63,606 nt of DNA from Phytophthora quininea (Eukaryota > Oomycota > Peronosporomycetes > Peronosporales > Peronosporaceae). The notes below the pieces were generated by a model. It searched no databases. It was given only the letters and a program-made list of their open reading frames with translations, and had not been told where the DNA came from. The translations under genes were made by a program, and so were the position numbers. Shown one piece after another: positions 13,901 to 23,517 of the stretch; position 1 is the first letter of the stretch; every line of letters begins with the position of its first letter. The stretch is from positions 1 to 63,606 of the forward strand of contig JAAVTG010000502.1 of NCBI GenBank assembly GCA_011947345.1, written 5' to 3'.

Positions 13901-13912
13901 ATCGCCAACCAT
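7971..13912 (-). CDS. Ankyrin-repeat / pseudokinase / TKL kinase protein, copy 2
   Basis: Paralogue of the next gene downstream, about 1,980 residues after bridging seven one-base breaks (homopolymers 13724-13728, 12112-12115, 11353-11356, 10965-10968, 10180-10183, 8247-8250, 8053-8055). The start at 13912 gives MVGDGGKKLRRAAERGD, which aligns with the cap of copy 1. About 30 ankyrin repeats follow. Kinase-like domain 1 (about 1130-1340) keeps VAIK but has HHGDISMGN in place of the catalytic loop and no DFG. Kinase domain 2 (about 1545-1795) has HRDLKCDN, LTDFGLS and WVAPE intact. The C-terminal extension FRGFSLHRQIDR...NWKDKCS is shared with copy 1 and extends to the TGA at 7971 after the last break. 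Tandem orientation suggests local duplication. Function inferred only as a signalling kinase. Confidence 0.85.
8873..9288 (-). repeat. 416-bp block nearly identical to 2026-2441
   Basis: Partner of the 2026-2441 block, in kinase domain 2 of copy 2. The edges fall at the same codons in both genes. Confidence 0.85.
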
Positions 13913-14143
13913 GATGCTCGAACTGTGTGGCGAATTCTCGAATGGCGCGAATGGCAGCTCCATGGCAAGGATCGGTCGAGAACTACGGGAAACCCATATC
14001 ACTCTCATACCACTTGGACGTAAGACCCCCCTTCAACGACCTTCTTGTCAGGAGACTACACATCGATCGGATCAAACGTTCATTTTCAACTCAACTCCAC
14101 ACGCTACGACATCACTAGCCACTGACTCCAGCCGCCAACCAAC

Positions 14144-14946
14144 TCAGTTGGTCTCTTCCTGCCGAAAGCTCGAGGCGAACTCGTTGAAAGCTCGCAGGAA
14201 ACGAATGTCGATCCAGTCGATCCTGACGCCGCTGGCCAAGTGGGTCGGGGCGTCGTCGACACTGCGAAGCACTCGGTGCTGGCGGCCGCTACCACTCGCA
14301 AGGCCTGCTAAAGGCGCGTCCGTGGTGGTCGTGCCCGTGTTGGCGGGGGCGACCGTGCCAGCCTCCTGCGTTCCGCCGTTGGTGACCGGCACGCACTGCT
14401 TGTAAATCTGCCAGTTGGGCTCGTGCAGCGCCAGCCAGTAGAACCGCAGCGTGCAGTCGCCCGAGCACTTGGAGAAGTCGGCGTTGACGTTGGCCGGGTA
14501 CCCGGAGCCGTAGGTAGCCACGCAGTCGTCCTGGCGGTCCACCCTCGTGTCGTCGATCCAGACCTCGCACGGGCCGTGGTGCGAGTCGATGAATCCTTTC
14601 TGCTCCTGGTCGTTCTGCCAGTTCATGACGGTGAGCCCGGAGACGTCGACTGGAGAGACGTCGGTGCGCGTATTAGCGCAGTCGGTCACTTGCTGGTCCA
14701 GCATGTCCCGCAGCGACGAGTAGCCGGCGTTCAGGAAGGACGAAGTGAAGGTGGCTGTGTTGGCCTCGGGGCTGTCGTCCCATTTGAGGCCCCGAAGGCG
14801 CTGTTGACGCTGGCCGTGATGGTCTTGGCATAGTACGTGGACTTGGACGTGTCGATGAACTGCGCCTGCGGCTTGGAAATGTAGCCGTGGGCGTCCACAG
14901 CGTCGATGACGGCGATGGCAGCGGCGAGGACGGAGCAAGTTCGCAT
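14144..14946 (-). CDS. AA17-family lytic polysaccharide monooxygenase, secreted
   Basis: A 19-residue signal peptide (MRTCSVLAAAIAVIDAVDA) is followed directly by HGYISKPQAQF, so the mature N-terminus is the histidine that forms a copper histidine brace. The second brace histidine is probably in HHGPCEVW. The remaining pattern (KWDDSPEANTATFTSSF, VMNWQNDQEQKGFI, FYWLALHE.NWQIYKQCVP) fits the AA17 family, which is oomycete-specific and known for oxidative pectin (homogalacturonan) cleavage during plant infection. The catalytic domain is followed by a Thr-rich tail; the last 60 or so residues look unlike the family and may be a shifted frame. One break lies at the C-run 14790-14793 (F-G-G-L-K-W when bridged). 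The start was chosen for the signal peptide and for the core promoter 44-57 nt upstream. Confidence 0.85.
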
Positions 14947-14989
14947 GGTGGCGGTGGTGGGCACCGGAAGGTGTTGCTTGATCGACGGT

Positions 14990-15003
14990 AAATTGAGAAA
15001 TGA
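14990..15003 (-). promoter_or_regulatory. Oomycete core promoter (initiator + FPR) of the AA17 gene
   Basis: On the minus strand the sequence reads TCATTTCTCAATTT, an exact match to the oomycete consensus TCATTYYNCAWTTT. Transcription would start here, about 50 nt before the ATG at 14946. Confidence 0.75.
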
Positions 15004-15347
15004 CTGCCTTGACGGAGACCGACGTCTTGTCTTGGCATCGTCGTCGTCTTTGGATTCCCATGATGCCTGGTGTTTGACGATCGAGGGCTGTCGGCGGTGC
15101 CGCGTTCGTCGCTGTTAGAAGCTCAAGAAGCTCAAGACCAAGATGTTCACTGCAGAGGCGGATCGCCATTGTCATAAGGATTTCGATGCGCCACAATTCG
15201 CGCTGCAGCTGGGGAGGCAGCTCTGAAACGAGCGCGCACCGACGAGGAAACCTTTCTGGCCACCATGCGCACGAGCGAGCGCGGTGTGTAGTCCATGAGG
15301 AAGGTGCGGTACTGCGACGCGCTGTCAAGCACGCTCTGCGGCTGCGC

Positions 15348-15516
15348 ACGCAACGCTGTGGCCAACGAGTGCCAAGCTAACTTCACCTCAGTCAAGAACC
15401 TTAAGCTGTTGGTTCTGAAGCCAACGTGCGTGAGGTGTTTGATAAGGCCCGCGGTGCCGCCCCGTGTTGCTCTTCTTTGATGAGCTAGACTCGATCGCCC
15501 AGCAACGCGCAGGCTT
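15348..15516 (+). pseudogene. CDC48/p97 AAA-ATPase gene fragment
   Basis: Short stretches in shifting frames match the second ATPase domain of CDC48/p97: AVANECQANFTSVK, then SEANVREVFDKARGAAPC, then LFFDELDSIAQQR (Walker B plus following helix). The segment that normally links the first two (ending in WFGE) is missing, and I find no Walker A or downstream domain. It is a gene fragment, not a working ATPase; origin by duplication or retro-insertion is inferred. Confidence 0.6.
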
Positions 15517-15581
15517 TAACTACTATCGATAACTTGGTGTCCTTGACGATGAAGACCGTCGAGTTGCTGAAAGCTCTCGCG

Positions 15582-17721
15582 TTAATTAATACTGCACGAC
15601 CCGGAAAATAAGTAGACGGCCACCGCGACCACCACGACAGCCTCACAGCCCAGCAGGAGTTGACCTTTGTGGCGCTTCCTGAAGTTCTGGTACCAGCCAG
15701 TCGAGGCTTTGAAGGCAGGATCATCGGATCGTTCGCGAGTCTTCTCCGCGACCCACTCGTACGAGACGCACTCTCCCGACTGGACCCTCGCGTTGATCAG
15801 CTCCACCAAAGCCTTTTCAGCCTCCTTGAGCGCAGGCGGACGTCCTCCATTCCCCGTGTACTTCTTATCGCTGCTCTCCTCGAGGATCTTGGCGCTATTC
15901 TTGAGCCACTCGTTGACTGTCTTGGCCTGCAGAACCAAATTGTGCGCCTGAAAAAGTGAGTCTGTGCTTCCGCCGCCGATTTGTTTCCGCTCTGGATCCA
16001 CCTGATCACGGCTTGTTTCTCTGTCAGCGTGATCCTGGCTCCAACAGCCTTGATCTGTCCTGCTCCGAGGTCGTCTTCATCAGCACACTTGAGCGCCATC
16101 AAAAATCGTGTGAATTGTTCGCGGATGCTGCTTCCTGCTTTCAGAGCAAGTGCTCTGTCGCCATCGGCATAAAACTCTTCATTGTTCAGCCCCAACACCA
16201 AGCGAATAAGCTTGGTCTCGTTCATTCCAGGGTTCTTCTTGGGGTTCTACACAACACGTTAGTGACAAGTTGCTTTATCGTGCACAAGACGCACCCGATC
16301 GGCCAGGAAAACACGCAGCGCAGTGACCATAATTTGCTGCATGAGCTGATCTTGCACTGGCAAGTTTTCTGTCAGCTCCCTTCGGCGAATATCCATCACC
16401 TCTCTGGAGCAGCTGACTCCAGCCTGCAGGGCAAGTCGGTGGGCAATATTCTCGATGGCAAGAGCGTCGCTCGGCTCAAAACGCTTCGAACCGTCAGCAT
16501 TCTTTTCCGACAAGTTGAGCGCCCATCGCGGATGTATTCCGCCATGACCGATGGCCTCGCTGTAGTCCTTTAGGAGCATTGACAGCCTGTCCTTGAAGCC
16601 CTTCTGATTCCGGGTCGATCCGATCTTGTTCAGGAGTAGACCGGCGCCGTCTCCAAAGCAGAACTCGAACTCACTCAGCTCAATGAAATAACAGCAGTCG
16701 AAGGTGTCGAGGTTATGAAGCTCCACCAGCGGGTAGATCAGGTTGCTTGGGGCGGGCACGAATCGAATGGCCGACGCTGCCTGATGCCAGAGCTTCCCAG
16801 CTCGGCGCGAGAGCATGTCGTCCAAGGGCTCCCACCGGACCACGGCACGGAGCTCTGCCAGGACGATATACCGCTTGGCGTCCGGCGGCTCCAGGTGGAC
16901 CTCCGTGCCGTCCAGCTTGAAGGGTCTTGTACGGGAGCTCGTACGCGGTCACTAGCGCCTCGGTCGTGCCTGTGCAGCTGAACTCGTCCCTGTATGCTTC
17001 TTCCACAAGTGAGTCGTCACGGCATGAACATTGGATACTTTGCTTGACAAAACCTAGAGCTGTGAACGAGGTGATCACGTGCTGCTCCACGGTCGATGCA
17101 CTCTTGGTTTCCCGCCGCAAGTCTGGCATCGCTCCCCTTAAGACTTTCTTGCTGTCTCTTGCGAAGTCGGTCGAGCTGCTTCCGGACGAAGTATAGTTTG
17201 GCGGGACGAGCTCTTGGGTCATCGAAGAGCTCGTCAAACAGCGAGGAAACCTTCGCGGTGTTCTTGGGTCCATGGACTTTGACGAGGCACTCAACGTTTG
17301 AGCGGTAGGCTCGGCGCGTCAGGTTCGGGCTGCCAACAGCACACCACAGGCCACCAACGATGACCATTTTGAAGTGCATCGAGATGGATCTGAAGTTTTT
17401 GACCGGGATCTCCGCCTCGAGCAGCTTGATGATGATTTCCAGCGCCTCCTCGTTGCTGAGGGACCAGCGCTCGTCGTAGACGACACGCACGTTGACTGGC
17501 GTCGCCTTCTGATGCAGTTTTGTCAGAATCGCTGCAATGCCAGGCAACGTGAACGCATACATAGCGATGCACACCGATCCCGTCGCAGTGCGCAGTATCT
17601 CCCTCATGCCTGCTTCCTCCACTCGGTCTGCTCTCGCAAACTCGATGTCCTCGAACAGCTGCTGCTTCAGGAATAGTGCGTCCAGACGCACCCGCAGGAA
17701 CGACGTCTTCTTGAGTCCCAT
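15582..17721 (-). CDS. Phospholipase-D-like protein fused to CENP-B/pogo-type DNA-binding region
   Basis: The start at 17721 (MGLKKTSFLRV) opens a single PLD-like (HKD nuclease/MitoPLD type) domain: SVCIAMYAFTLPGIAAIL, VRVVYDERWS, MHFKMVIVGG...GSPNLT. The H.K is present, but the Asp of HxK(x)4D is Gly. A region of about 280 residues that I do not recognise follows. A 48-nt intron then joins it to ITLTEKQAVIRWIQSGNKSA (psq-type helix-turn-helix) and a CENP-B-type HTH (GRPPALKEAEKALVELI...TGWYQNFRKRHK). No DDE catalytic domain follows; instead the ORF ends with a hydrophobic stretch (GCEAVVVVAVAVYLF). Frame breaks lie near 17139 (G-run, one base too long), 16912 and 15955 (T-run). This could be a chimera of a host gene with a captured transposase DNA-binding domain. 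Moderate confidence that it is one gene. Confidence 0.55.
16247..16294 (-). other. Predicted 48-nt intron
   Basis: On the minus strand it begins GTGCGT, contains CACTAAC as a branch point and ends GTGTAG. Removal joins ...FLADR to NPKKNPGMNETK in phase 0 and removes the stop that otherwise ends the upstream exon. The length is short but within the oomycete range. Confidence 0.65.
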
Positions 17722-17779
17722 CGGCTGAGACGAGGCTTGATTGGAAGTGAGCGAGGCCCAAGCGGCGACCCGTTCTTTT

Positions 17780-17838
17780 GGACCAACGTTGACTTGGATG
17801 TTGTATATCCAATACAAATGCCAAGTCAAAGCTGGTCC
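17780..17838. promoter_or_regulatory. Inverted repeat in a bidirectional promoter
   Basis: Arms 17780-17797 and 17821-17838 are 18 bp, 16 of 18 complementary (GGACCAACGTTGACTTGG versus CCAAGTCAAAGCTGGTCC), separated by 23 bp. They lie in the 150-bp gap between two divergent genes starting at 17721 (minus) and 17872 (plus). Candidate dimeric factor site or tiny foldback insertion. Confidence 0.5.
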
Positions 17839-17871
17839 AATAAATATGCCCATTTTGCGACGGACAGCCTG

Positions 17872-20015
17872 ATGGCCGATCGGGCCCGGTTCATCCAGCA
17901 GCTTGTGGCGGCGCTCCAGGAGAAGGAGGGGCTCTCTGTCGACTCGTCCGCATTCGCAGGGGGCTCCGTAGAAGCAGAGCAATCGCCCCAAACACACACA
18001 GGCCTCTTCCTGAGCGACGGCTTCTCCTCCAGCGGCGACAGCGACCGACTGGCCAGAGACGCGTACACGCAGCTGCAGTTCGACTTCCCGCAGATCCAAG
18101 AGCAAGCGATCGAGGCGCTGGCGGAGCTCTATCAACGCCTGGCGGCCGACGGATCGCCCAGTCAAATGATGACTCAAGTGCCCGTTACTGTCACTCTGCT
18201 GGAGGGCGTGGCGTTCTTAAACGACCGATCGGGAGACCCCAACAGCCTAGTTGGACGACAAAGACACGCAGCTCTGAAGGTAGCGGACTGTTGGCCGCGG
18301 CTGTGCTGTTGCTGGTCTTCCGGAGGTGTCTGGCGAATGAGGAGGCACCTACCAACGCACTACTCAACGCTCTGAGCGTGAAACAGGCCAAGCAGGAGAG
18401 TGTCCAGGTAGAAAAAGACAAACAATGTGCAGAGATAGAGGAGGGCGCCTTTGTGGAGAAGCTTGCAGCTGAAGAAGACCCGGACGACCTGAGTGAGGTG
18501 TATGAGGGCCATTTGCCAGTGCACAGAGAGCAGAAGCTTTCGATGTGGAACCAGAAGGCTATAACTGCTGAAGCTACGAGGGTGGAGAAGCTGCGGCAAT
18601 TGGCATCGCACACGTTCTCATCGAGTTTTGAAGCTGTGTCGATGGAGAAGTGGGAGCGATGGAGACTGGATGACGAGCTGGTGAATATTATGCGACTTCT
18701 TGTGGAGCTGCCGCCAGGGAGCTGGAAAACGGCAAGGAGCAGACTACACTATTTGGTCCGCAAGGTGAATGGAGCAGGTATCTATACGTGCTACGCGACC
18801 GTATACTGCGCTACCCAGGCTCTAGTCGCGACGCTTTGTGGCGATTGAAGGAGCTTGTGGAGTTCTTACAGCAACGGCATACAAATTTAAGCGCCCAGAA
18901 AAACTCGCGACAACGTATCCAGCGGCCGCAGCATTTGGTGTATCGCGTCCTGGCGGAACTAGCGATCTCCCGTGAGTTTCACCAGGGTGCCGCTCAGAGA
19001 GCACAGCAAGGACTGGCGCTGGTGATTCAGGAATTGCTGCCGCTTATCGCGCAGGAGGTGCATCGGCTTGCAGGGACGGCTCTGCCCGCAAATGAGTCTG
19101 CAAAGAGTATTGATGCGCGGAGTGACGCAAACGAATCCGACGACGGTGTCGACGATGAGCTAGCCGTTGTGTTTCTTCAGCTGCTGCACTTCATGCTGTT
19201 TGCGTCGCCCAATGCGCGTACAACCACCGAGAAGCTTCACGAAAGTGGCATGTTGCGAACGCTACTCGCTCTCCTTCCAGCATCTCCGACAACGGACACG
19301 GATACCGAGCAACAGTTGCAGAACTTGGAAAAGCGCTGGTTCACTGCATTGCTTCGTCTCTTGGGTGAGTGTGCGCTATGGCATCCAGGGTTTGCTGGGT
19401 ATATTGTCCGCGTTCCCAAGTTTGCCGGACTGGTTCCGACACTGCGGGAACGTTTTGTTGCCGAGGAGCTCTTGCTCGCTTTGGCGTTCCATCAACATCA
19501 GGTTCAAGTTCGGTCGGTAGAGCTGGTTGATGTCTGGGAGGTGTTGATGTCGCCTTCAGTATTTCCCCAACAATGTGACTCGTATTTGGAGGCGATGGAG
19601 AAGGTAAGGACGAGCAAAATCTCATACGACGCTTCGGTTCGGCTAATGTGTTTTACTCTGTTGTCAACAGCTCCAGAATGCGGTGTTTGTGCTGGATTGC
19701 TTGGAGAAGGCACTCCCAACCCTGCGACCTGCTATGCAGAAGGAACTGCAGCGCAGTCTACAGCAGATTTACGCCCGTTTTGCACGGTCCTTCGAGTACC
19801 CGACGTTCGCGGGAGCCGAGATCAGTCGTCAGCAGCAGCAGTTCGAGCAGCAAGCACTAAACCACGGCCCAGAGGAAGAGGGCGATGGGGAGAAGGAGAA
19901 GAAGGAGGAAGACCGCGGCCAGGCAGAGGTGGTGCAGTTCACAGCGTTGCGGAATAAACTTCGACAAAGTGTGAAGTCTTTGTTGACTGCGCTAGCGTCG
20001 GGGGTCCAGCAATGA
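17872..20015 (+). CDS. Conserved-looking helical (ARM/HEAT-like) hypothetical protein
   Basis: Starts MADRARFIQQLVAALQEK at 17872 and ends LTALASGVQQ at 20015, roughly 690 residues. The product is almost wholly alpha-helical with Leu-rich helical pairs (VVFLQLLHFMLFAS, LLRLLGECALWH, ELLLALAFHQ), suggesting an ARM/HEAT-type scaffold, plus one hydrophobic segment (GLLAAAVLLLVF). The last exon ends in an acidic Glu/Lys tract. Breaks are at about 18240-18290 (two frame changes, unresolved) and about 18770 (VRKVN to WSRYLYVLRDR). An intron at 19604-19670 is clear. I do not recognise the family and assign no function. It is divergent from the PLD-like gene with a shared 150-bp promoter. Confidence 0.6.
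19604..19670 (+). other. Predicted 67-nt intron
   Basis: GTAAGG donor, GGCTAATG branch point, TCAACAG acceptor. Splicing joins LEAMEK to LQNAVFVLDCLEKAL and keeps the frame open to 20015. Confidence 0.8.
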
Positions 20016-20192
20016 GCCACCACGCTGGCCGAGTATCTTCAAGTTAGACTAGTTTTATAGAGAGTTAGTAGTTGCAGCAGTGCGTCTGCACTAGTTTTGC
20101 GAATCCCAATAGCTATCGAAGCAAAGCTTGCCCCCGCAGCCAGCACTGGGCTGACTGCCTCTTTGCATGTCACCGACCTATCATCGACATGG
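20016..20192. other. Intergenic, nothing seen
   Basis: Short spacer between the hypothetical gene and the left arm of the long inverted repeat. No gene or repeat recognised. Confidence 0.4.
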
Positions 20193-21414
20193 TTGCTTGC
20201 TCAAGCCGCGGCGACGTTTGTTCGCTGCTGTGGGAAGCCGACGCTCGCGGCTGCTTGGTCTGCGGCAGATGCAGCTCGATTGCGTTGGGTTCGCAAAAGT
20301 GTCCCCATCGCCTGCAATAGATATGCGCCGCGATCTTCGGTGGACGCCGACGCATCTCGGAGTCTCAACTGGACGACGGCGCGGGACGTCTCCGTCTCAT
20401 GGCTACCGGTAGCGCCAGCTCTTGCAGCAGCGTGCCCAGCGTGCCCTGCCAAGTATGGACAGTGGGCGTATTGGACGGCCTCGCCTCTCCTTGTCTCCTT
20501 AACAGCGGGCGTCGCCACGCCCCAGCTGATCCATCACGCTGCACCAGCACTGCTGGCAGCAGGTCTTGGGCCTGTTGCAGCCTCGACAACCATATTCCAT
20601 TCCACCGCGCAGATGGCCTCGCAGACGTGACGACCGCCCCGACTCCCCTCTTGGCAGCGGGTGCTACTTGGTCGGCGCACCATCGAGAATCTTGGCGCGG
20701 CCTATCCACTCCGTTTGGTCTCCGCTTCGGTCTGCGCTTGGTGTCCGCTTCGGTTGCCGTTGCCGTTGCCGTTTGTAAACGGCGAGCGCACATTGCCGAG
20801 CACGACGCAAATTGCAGTCCCACATTCGCGAACCCGGTGCGGAACCAGATTCGAGCAGAGAAAGGGACCAGCAATCGTCGCGCAGAAAAAGACCGTTCGA
20901 ACACAGCCGGGGCCGATGTAAACGACGCACACCACGTTCCCAAACACGACGTCAATCCAAACGCACTTCGCGGCAACCCGACGCGCTACAGCCCCACCAC
21001 CGCGCTGCAAACAGCCCCGCGCGCCAGATACACGCGGCGGCATCGCCTCGGCGAATGTGCCGCGCTTACAGCGGAGGCAACCACGGAGGTAACTACGCGC
21101 CCGGCTCGACTGGCGGGCGTTTACGGCCGTCTCGGTGATTATCATGCGGCGCGCGCGGTGTCGGAGTATTCCAGGCGCTCGGTCCAGCTGCTGCTGCTGC
21201 TGCTGCTGCTGCTCCTGCTGGGCGTCCTGACCTGCTTCGGACCAAAGTTCGCTCGCTCGTTCGCTCGCTCGCTGCTGGCGGTCAGGCCAGCTTGTTCCTG
21301 CCTGTCAAGAGAGCCCCAGACACATCAGTTGCCGGCCGACTCCGTCTCCTCAGGCAAATGGTTCATCATCACTCGTCGAGGCCACGACCACGAGGTTGCC
21401 TGGGTTTGTCGTCA
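20193..21414 (+). repeat. Left arm of 1.2-kb inverted repeat
   Basis: 1,222 bp whose reverse complement recurs at 23518-24728. By eye the arms differ in CTG copy number (8 here, 5 in the partner), two homopolymers (AAAGGG/AAAGG and CCCC/CCC) and at least one substitution (CCTTAACAG/CCTTGACAG near 20500). The arm is GC-rich and open in several frames on both strands, but no known domain appears, so I treat it as non-coding. Confidence 0.9.
21188..21220 (+). repeat. CTG microsatellite in left arm
   Basis: Eight CTG units, then CTC and two CTG. The partner tract in the right arm has five units before the CTC, a 9-bp difference between otherwise near-identical arms. Confidence 0.9.
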
Positions 21415-21978
21415 AAAGGGGACTAGCTTGACGCAAAAGTCAGCGCAGAGGCTGCGTTAATCATCGTCTTGCGGCACTTGTGAACGCTGTAGAAGTCTGC
21501 TAGCTGTGGACTGAAAAGGCTATGAAAACGCCACGCCAAATAAGTTTCGGTAACTCAATTTCGCTAGTAAGGCATTGTCGCCTCCGCAAGCCCACCTGGC
21601 CATTCAACCACGCGCCTGCGATGGTCTCCGCTTCTCTTCCGGTCCCACGGGCGAGTGAAATGCCCCAGCCCAATTTCACGCGAGCAGAATCGCACAAACG
21701 TGGTGCGACGTCAGCGATTGTTTCGGTTCGTGTGTAGTCTCGAATCGCGTCTTGGTGGGAATGCGGCTTTGAGCTGGGTCGCTTCCTCTTTGGCTCGACT
21801 CCAAAACAACACTCGTCCGCTTTTTGACTCGATCGTATTGACATGGAATTTAAATAATCACCGCAAGCACTTCACCGACTTGCTTCTGACGCTACGTACT
21901 CGTACATGTTGCTCTACTACCACAAAAAGGCGGAAGCGGATGGGAGCTAGCACCTTGCGATGATCCCCGGACAGCTAC

Positions 21979-22685
21979 CTAGAACAAGCATTCGAGCAGG
22001 TCCTTCAGATCCTCGTCCGAGAGTGCTTCTGGGTCTGGTGCGCTCAGGAACGAGAACTCCTGAATCTGCTCCTCGACGGGCGGCAGGAACGACATCATGT
22101 CAAAGTCCACGAGAGGGATCTCGTCGCACGGGGATGAAGTGGTGAAGGGTGGGCTCACCACTTTGGTCACTTGTTGTTGTTGCTGCTGTTGCTGGAGTAG
22201 AATCCGCTGGCGTTGTTGCTGCTGCCGAGAGGTGCGCGCGTTGGGTGGCAGCGGCACCGAGCGGTGCTGCGTCTTCATATGCCGCGTGAGGTTGCCTGCC
22301 GTGCTAAACGTCTTGCCGCACCCGTTGACGACGCACGTGTGGATCGAGTTGCCGTTGTGCACCTTCTGGTGCTTGGCGAGCATGTCCTTGCTGGTGAAGA
22401 TGCGCGTGCAGCCGGCCACGGGGCACTCCATCTTGTGCAGCGCGTGCAGGCGCTTGTGGCGAGCCAGGTTGCCGGACGTGCTGAAGCGCTTGCCGCAGGC
22501 CTTGACGGGCACTGGTGCGGCTGCTCGCCCGTGTGGGTCTTCATGTGCTCGTGCAGCGTGAACTTGCGGTGGAAGCGGCCGCCGCAGAGCGGCACGGGGC
22601 AAGCAAACGGCCGGTCCTGGTTCGAGTCGCGGAAGCGCGGCTGGCTCATCACGGCGGGGCGGACGGCAGCGGCGGTGCTGGACAT
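21979..22685 (-). CDS. C2H2 zinc-finger protein, putative transcription factor
   Basis: About 235 residues. The start at 22685 gives MSSTAAAVRPAVMSQPRFRD. Four C2H2 fingers follow: FACPVPLCGGRFHRK..H..H, the QCP.KACGKRFSTSGNLARH finger, MECPVAGCTRIFTSK..H..H, and HTCVVNGCGKTFSTAGNLTRH. Linkers of the TGE(Q/K)P type sit between fingers 1 and 2. Downstream are a poly-Gln run of eight and an acidic C-terminus (EALSDEDLKDLLECLF) that looks like an activation domain. One break at the run 22507-22509 interrupts finger 2. The gene lies alone in the 2.1-kb spacer between the inverted-repeat arms. Nuclear DNA binding is inferred from family knowledge; targets are unknown. Confidence 0.8.
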
Positions 22686-23517
22686 GGCGGCGAGTGAGTG
22701 GCGTTTCGACAGGCGAGCTCCAAATCGAAAAGTGACTTGACCCGAGCTGCCAGCAGCTCGCGGTGTGTGCGTGGACCATCTGAGACAACACGTTTTTGCG
22801 ACGACACGTCCTGCACGGTCTCTCGCCGTCTGCGAGACACATCAAGTGATCACCATTTGGATCGCCGCTCGAAAAAGGCAACCGCGCAGATGGCGTGTCC
22901 GAGCAACACGCTGCGTGCCCTGTTCTGCAGCGCTTCTCACTTGGCGCTCGGGGCTGCTGTTCTTGCCGTAAAATCCCCACGCCTGGTCAACCAACTCTTG
23001 ATTCATCCAGACTGCAACGCGTTGCAGTGTAGCACCACTCGAACCGCCTCCCAAGCGAGCTTGTGGCGAATGCCACTCCCCGCTTTATCAGGACAGCGGC
23101 AACCATACCTGCGATCCTCTGTCGAGTCCTCCGTGGCAAGGAACACGAAGCGTTTAACTGCAGCGGCGATCGCTATCCGTGCTCACTGCTGACGACGCGA
23201 GCACTTGGATCTCACGCGTCCTACCAAAACCCGCATGGCGAGGCTCACATATTTCGCGGGGTCTGGCGAGAACTCAAAGACTGGATTACGACCATCGCAG
23301 GGCATTCCAGTTCAGCCGCTCCACCACGCGCTAGCCTAGAGAGAGACCCGTGTCCTACGTTCTCGCTTGTTGTCTCCGTACGTAATAGAGACCACCTTCC
23401 AGCTGTGGGTCGTTCGTCGCCTCTTGAAGCTGTCGAGCCACTTGGTATGAGCTCTTGCTGTTGCTACAAATGGCATACCCGCTTGCATTGGCTCTGTTCT
23501 GTGGGTCTTGGACTCTG
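22686..23517. other. 5' region of the zinc-finger gene
   Basis: Single-copy 830 bp between the zinc-finger start and the right inverted-repeat arm. It should contain the promoter. No gene recognised and no good initiator match. Confidence 0.4.

Noticed and set aside
15147..15395. 82-codon minus-strand frame above the AA17 gene
   Set aside because: No domain, overlaps the CDC48-like fragment on the other strand, and no promoter of its own.
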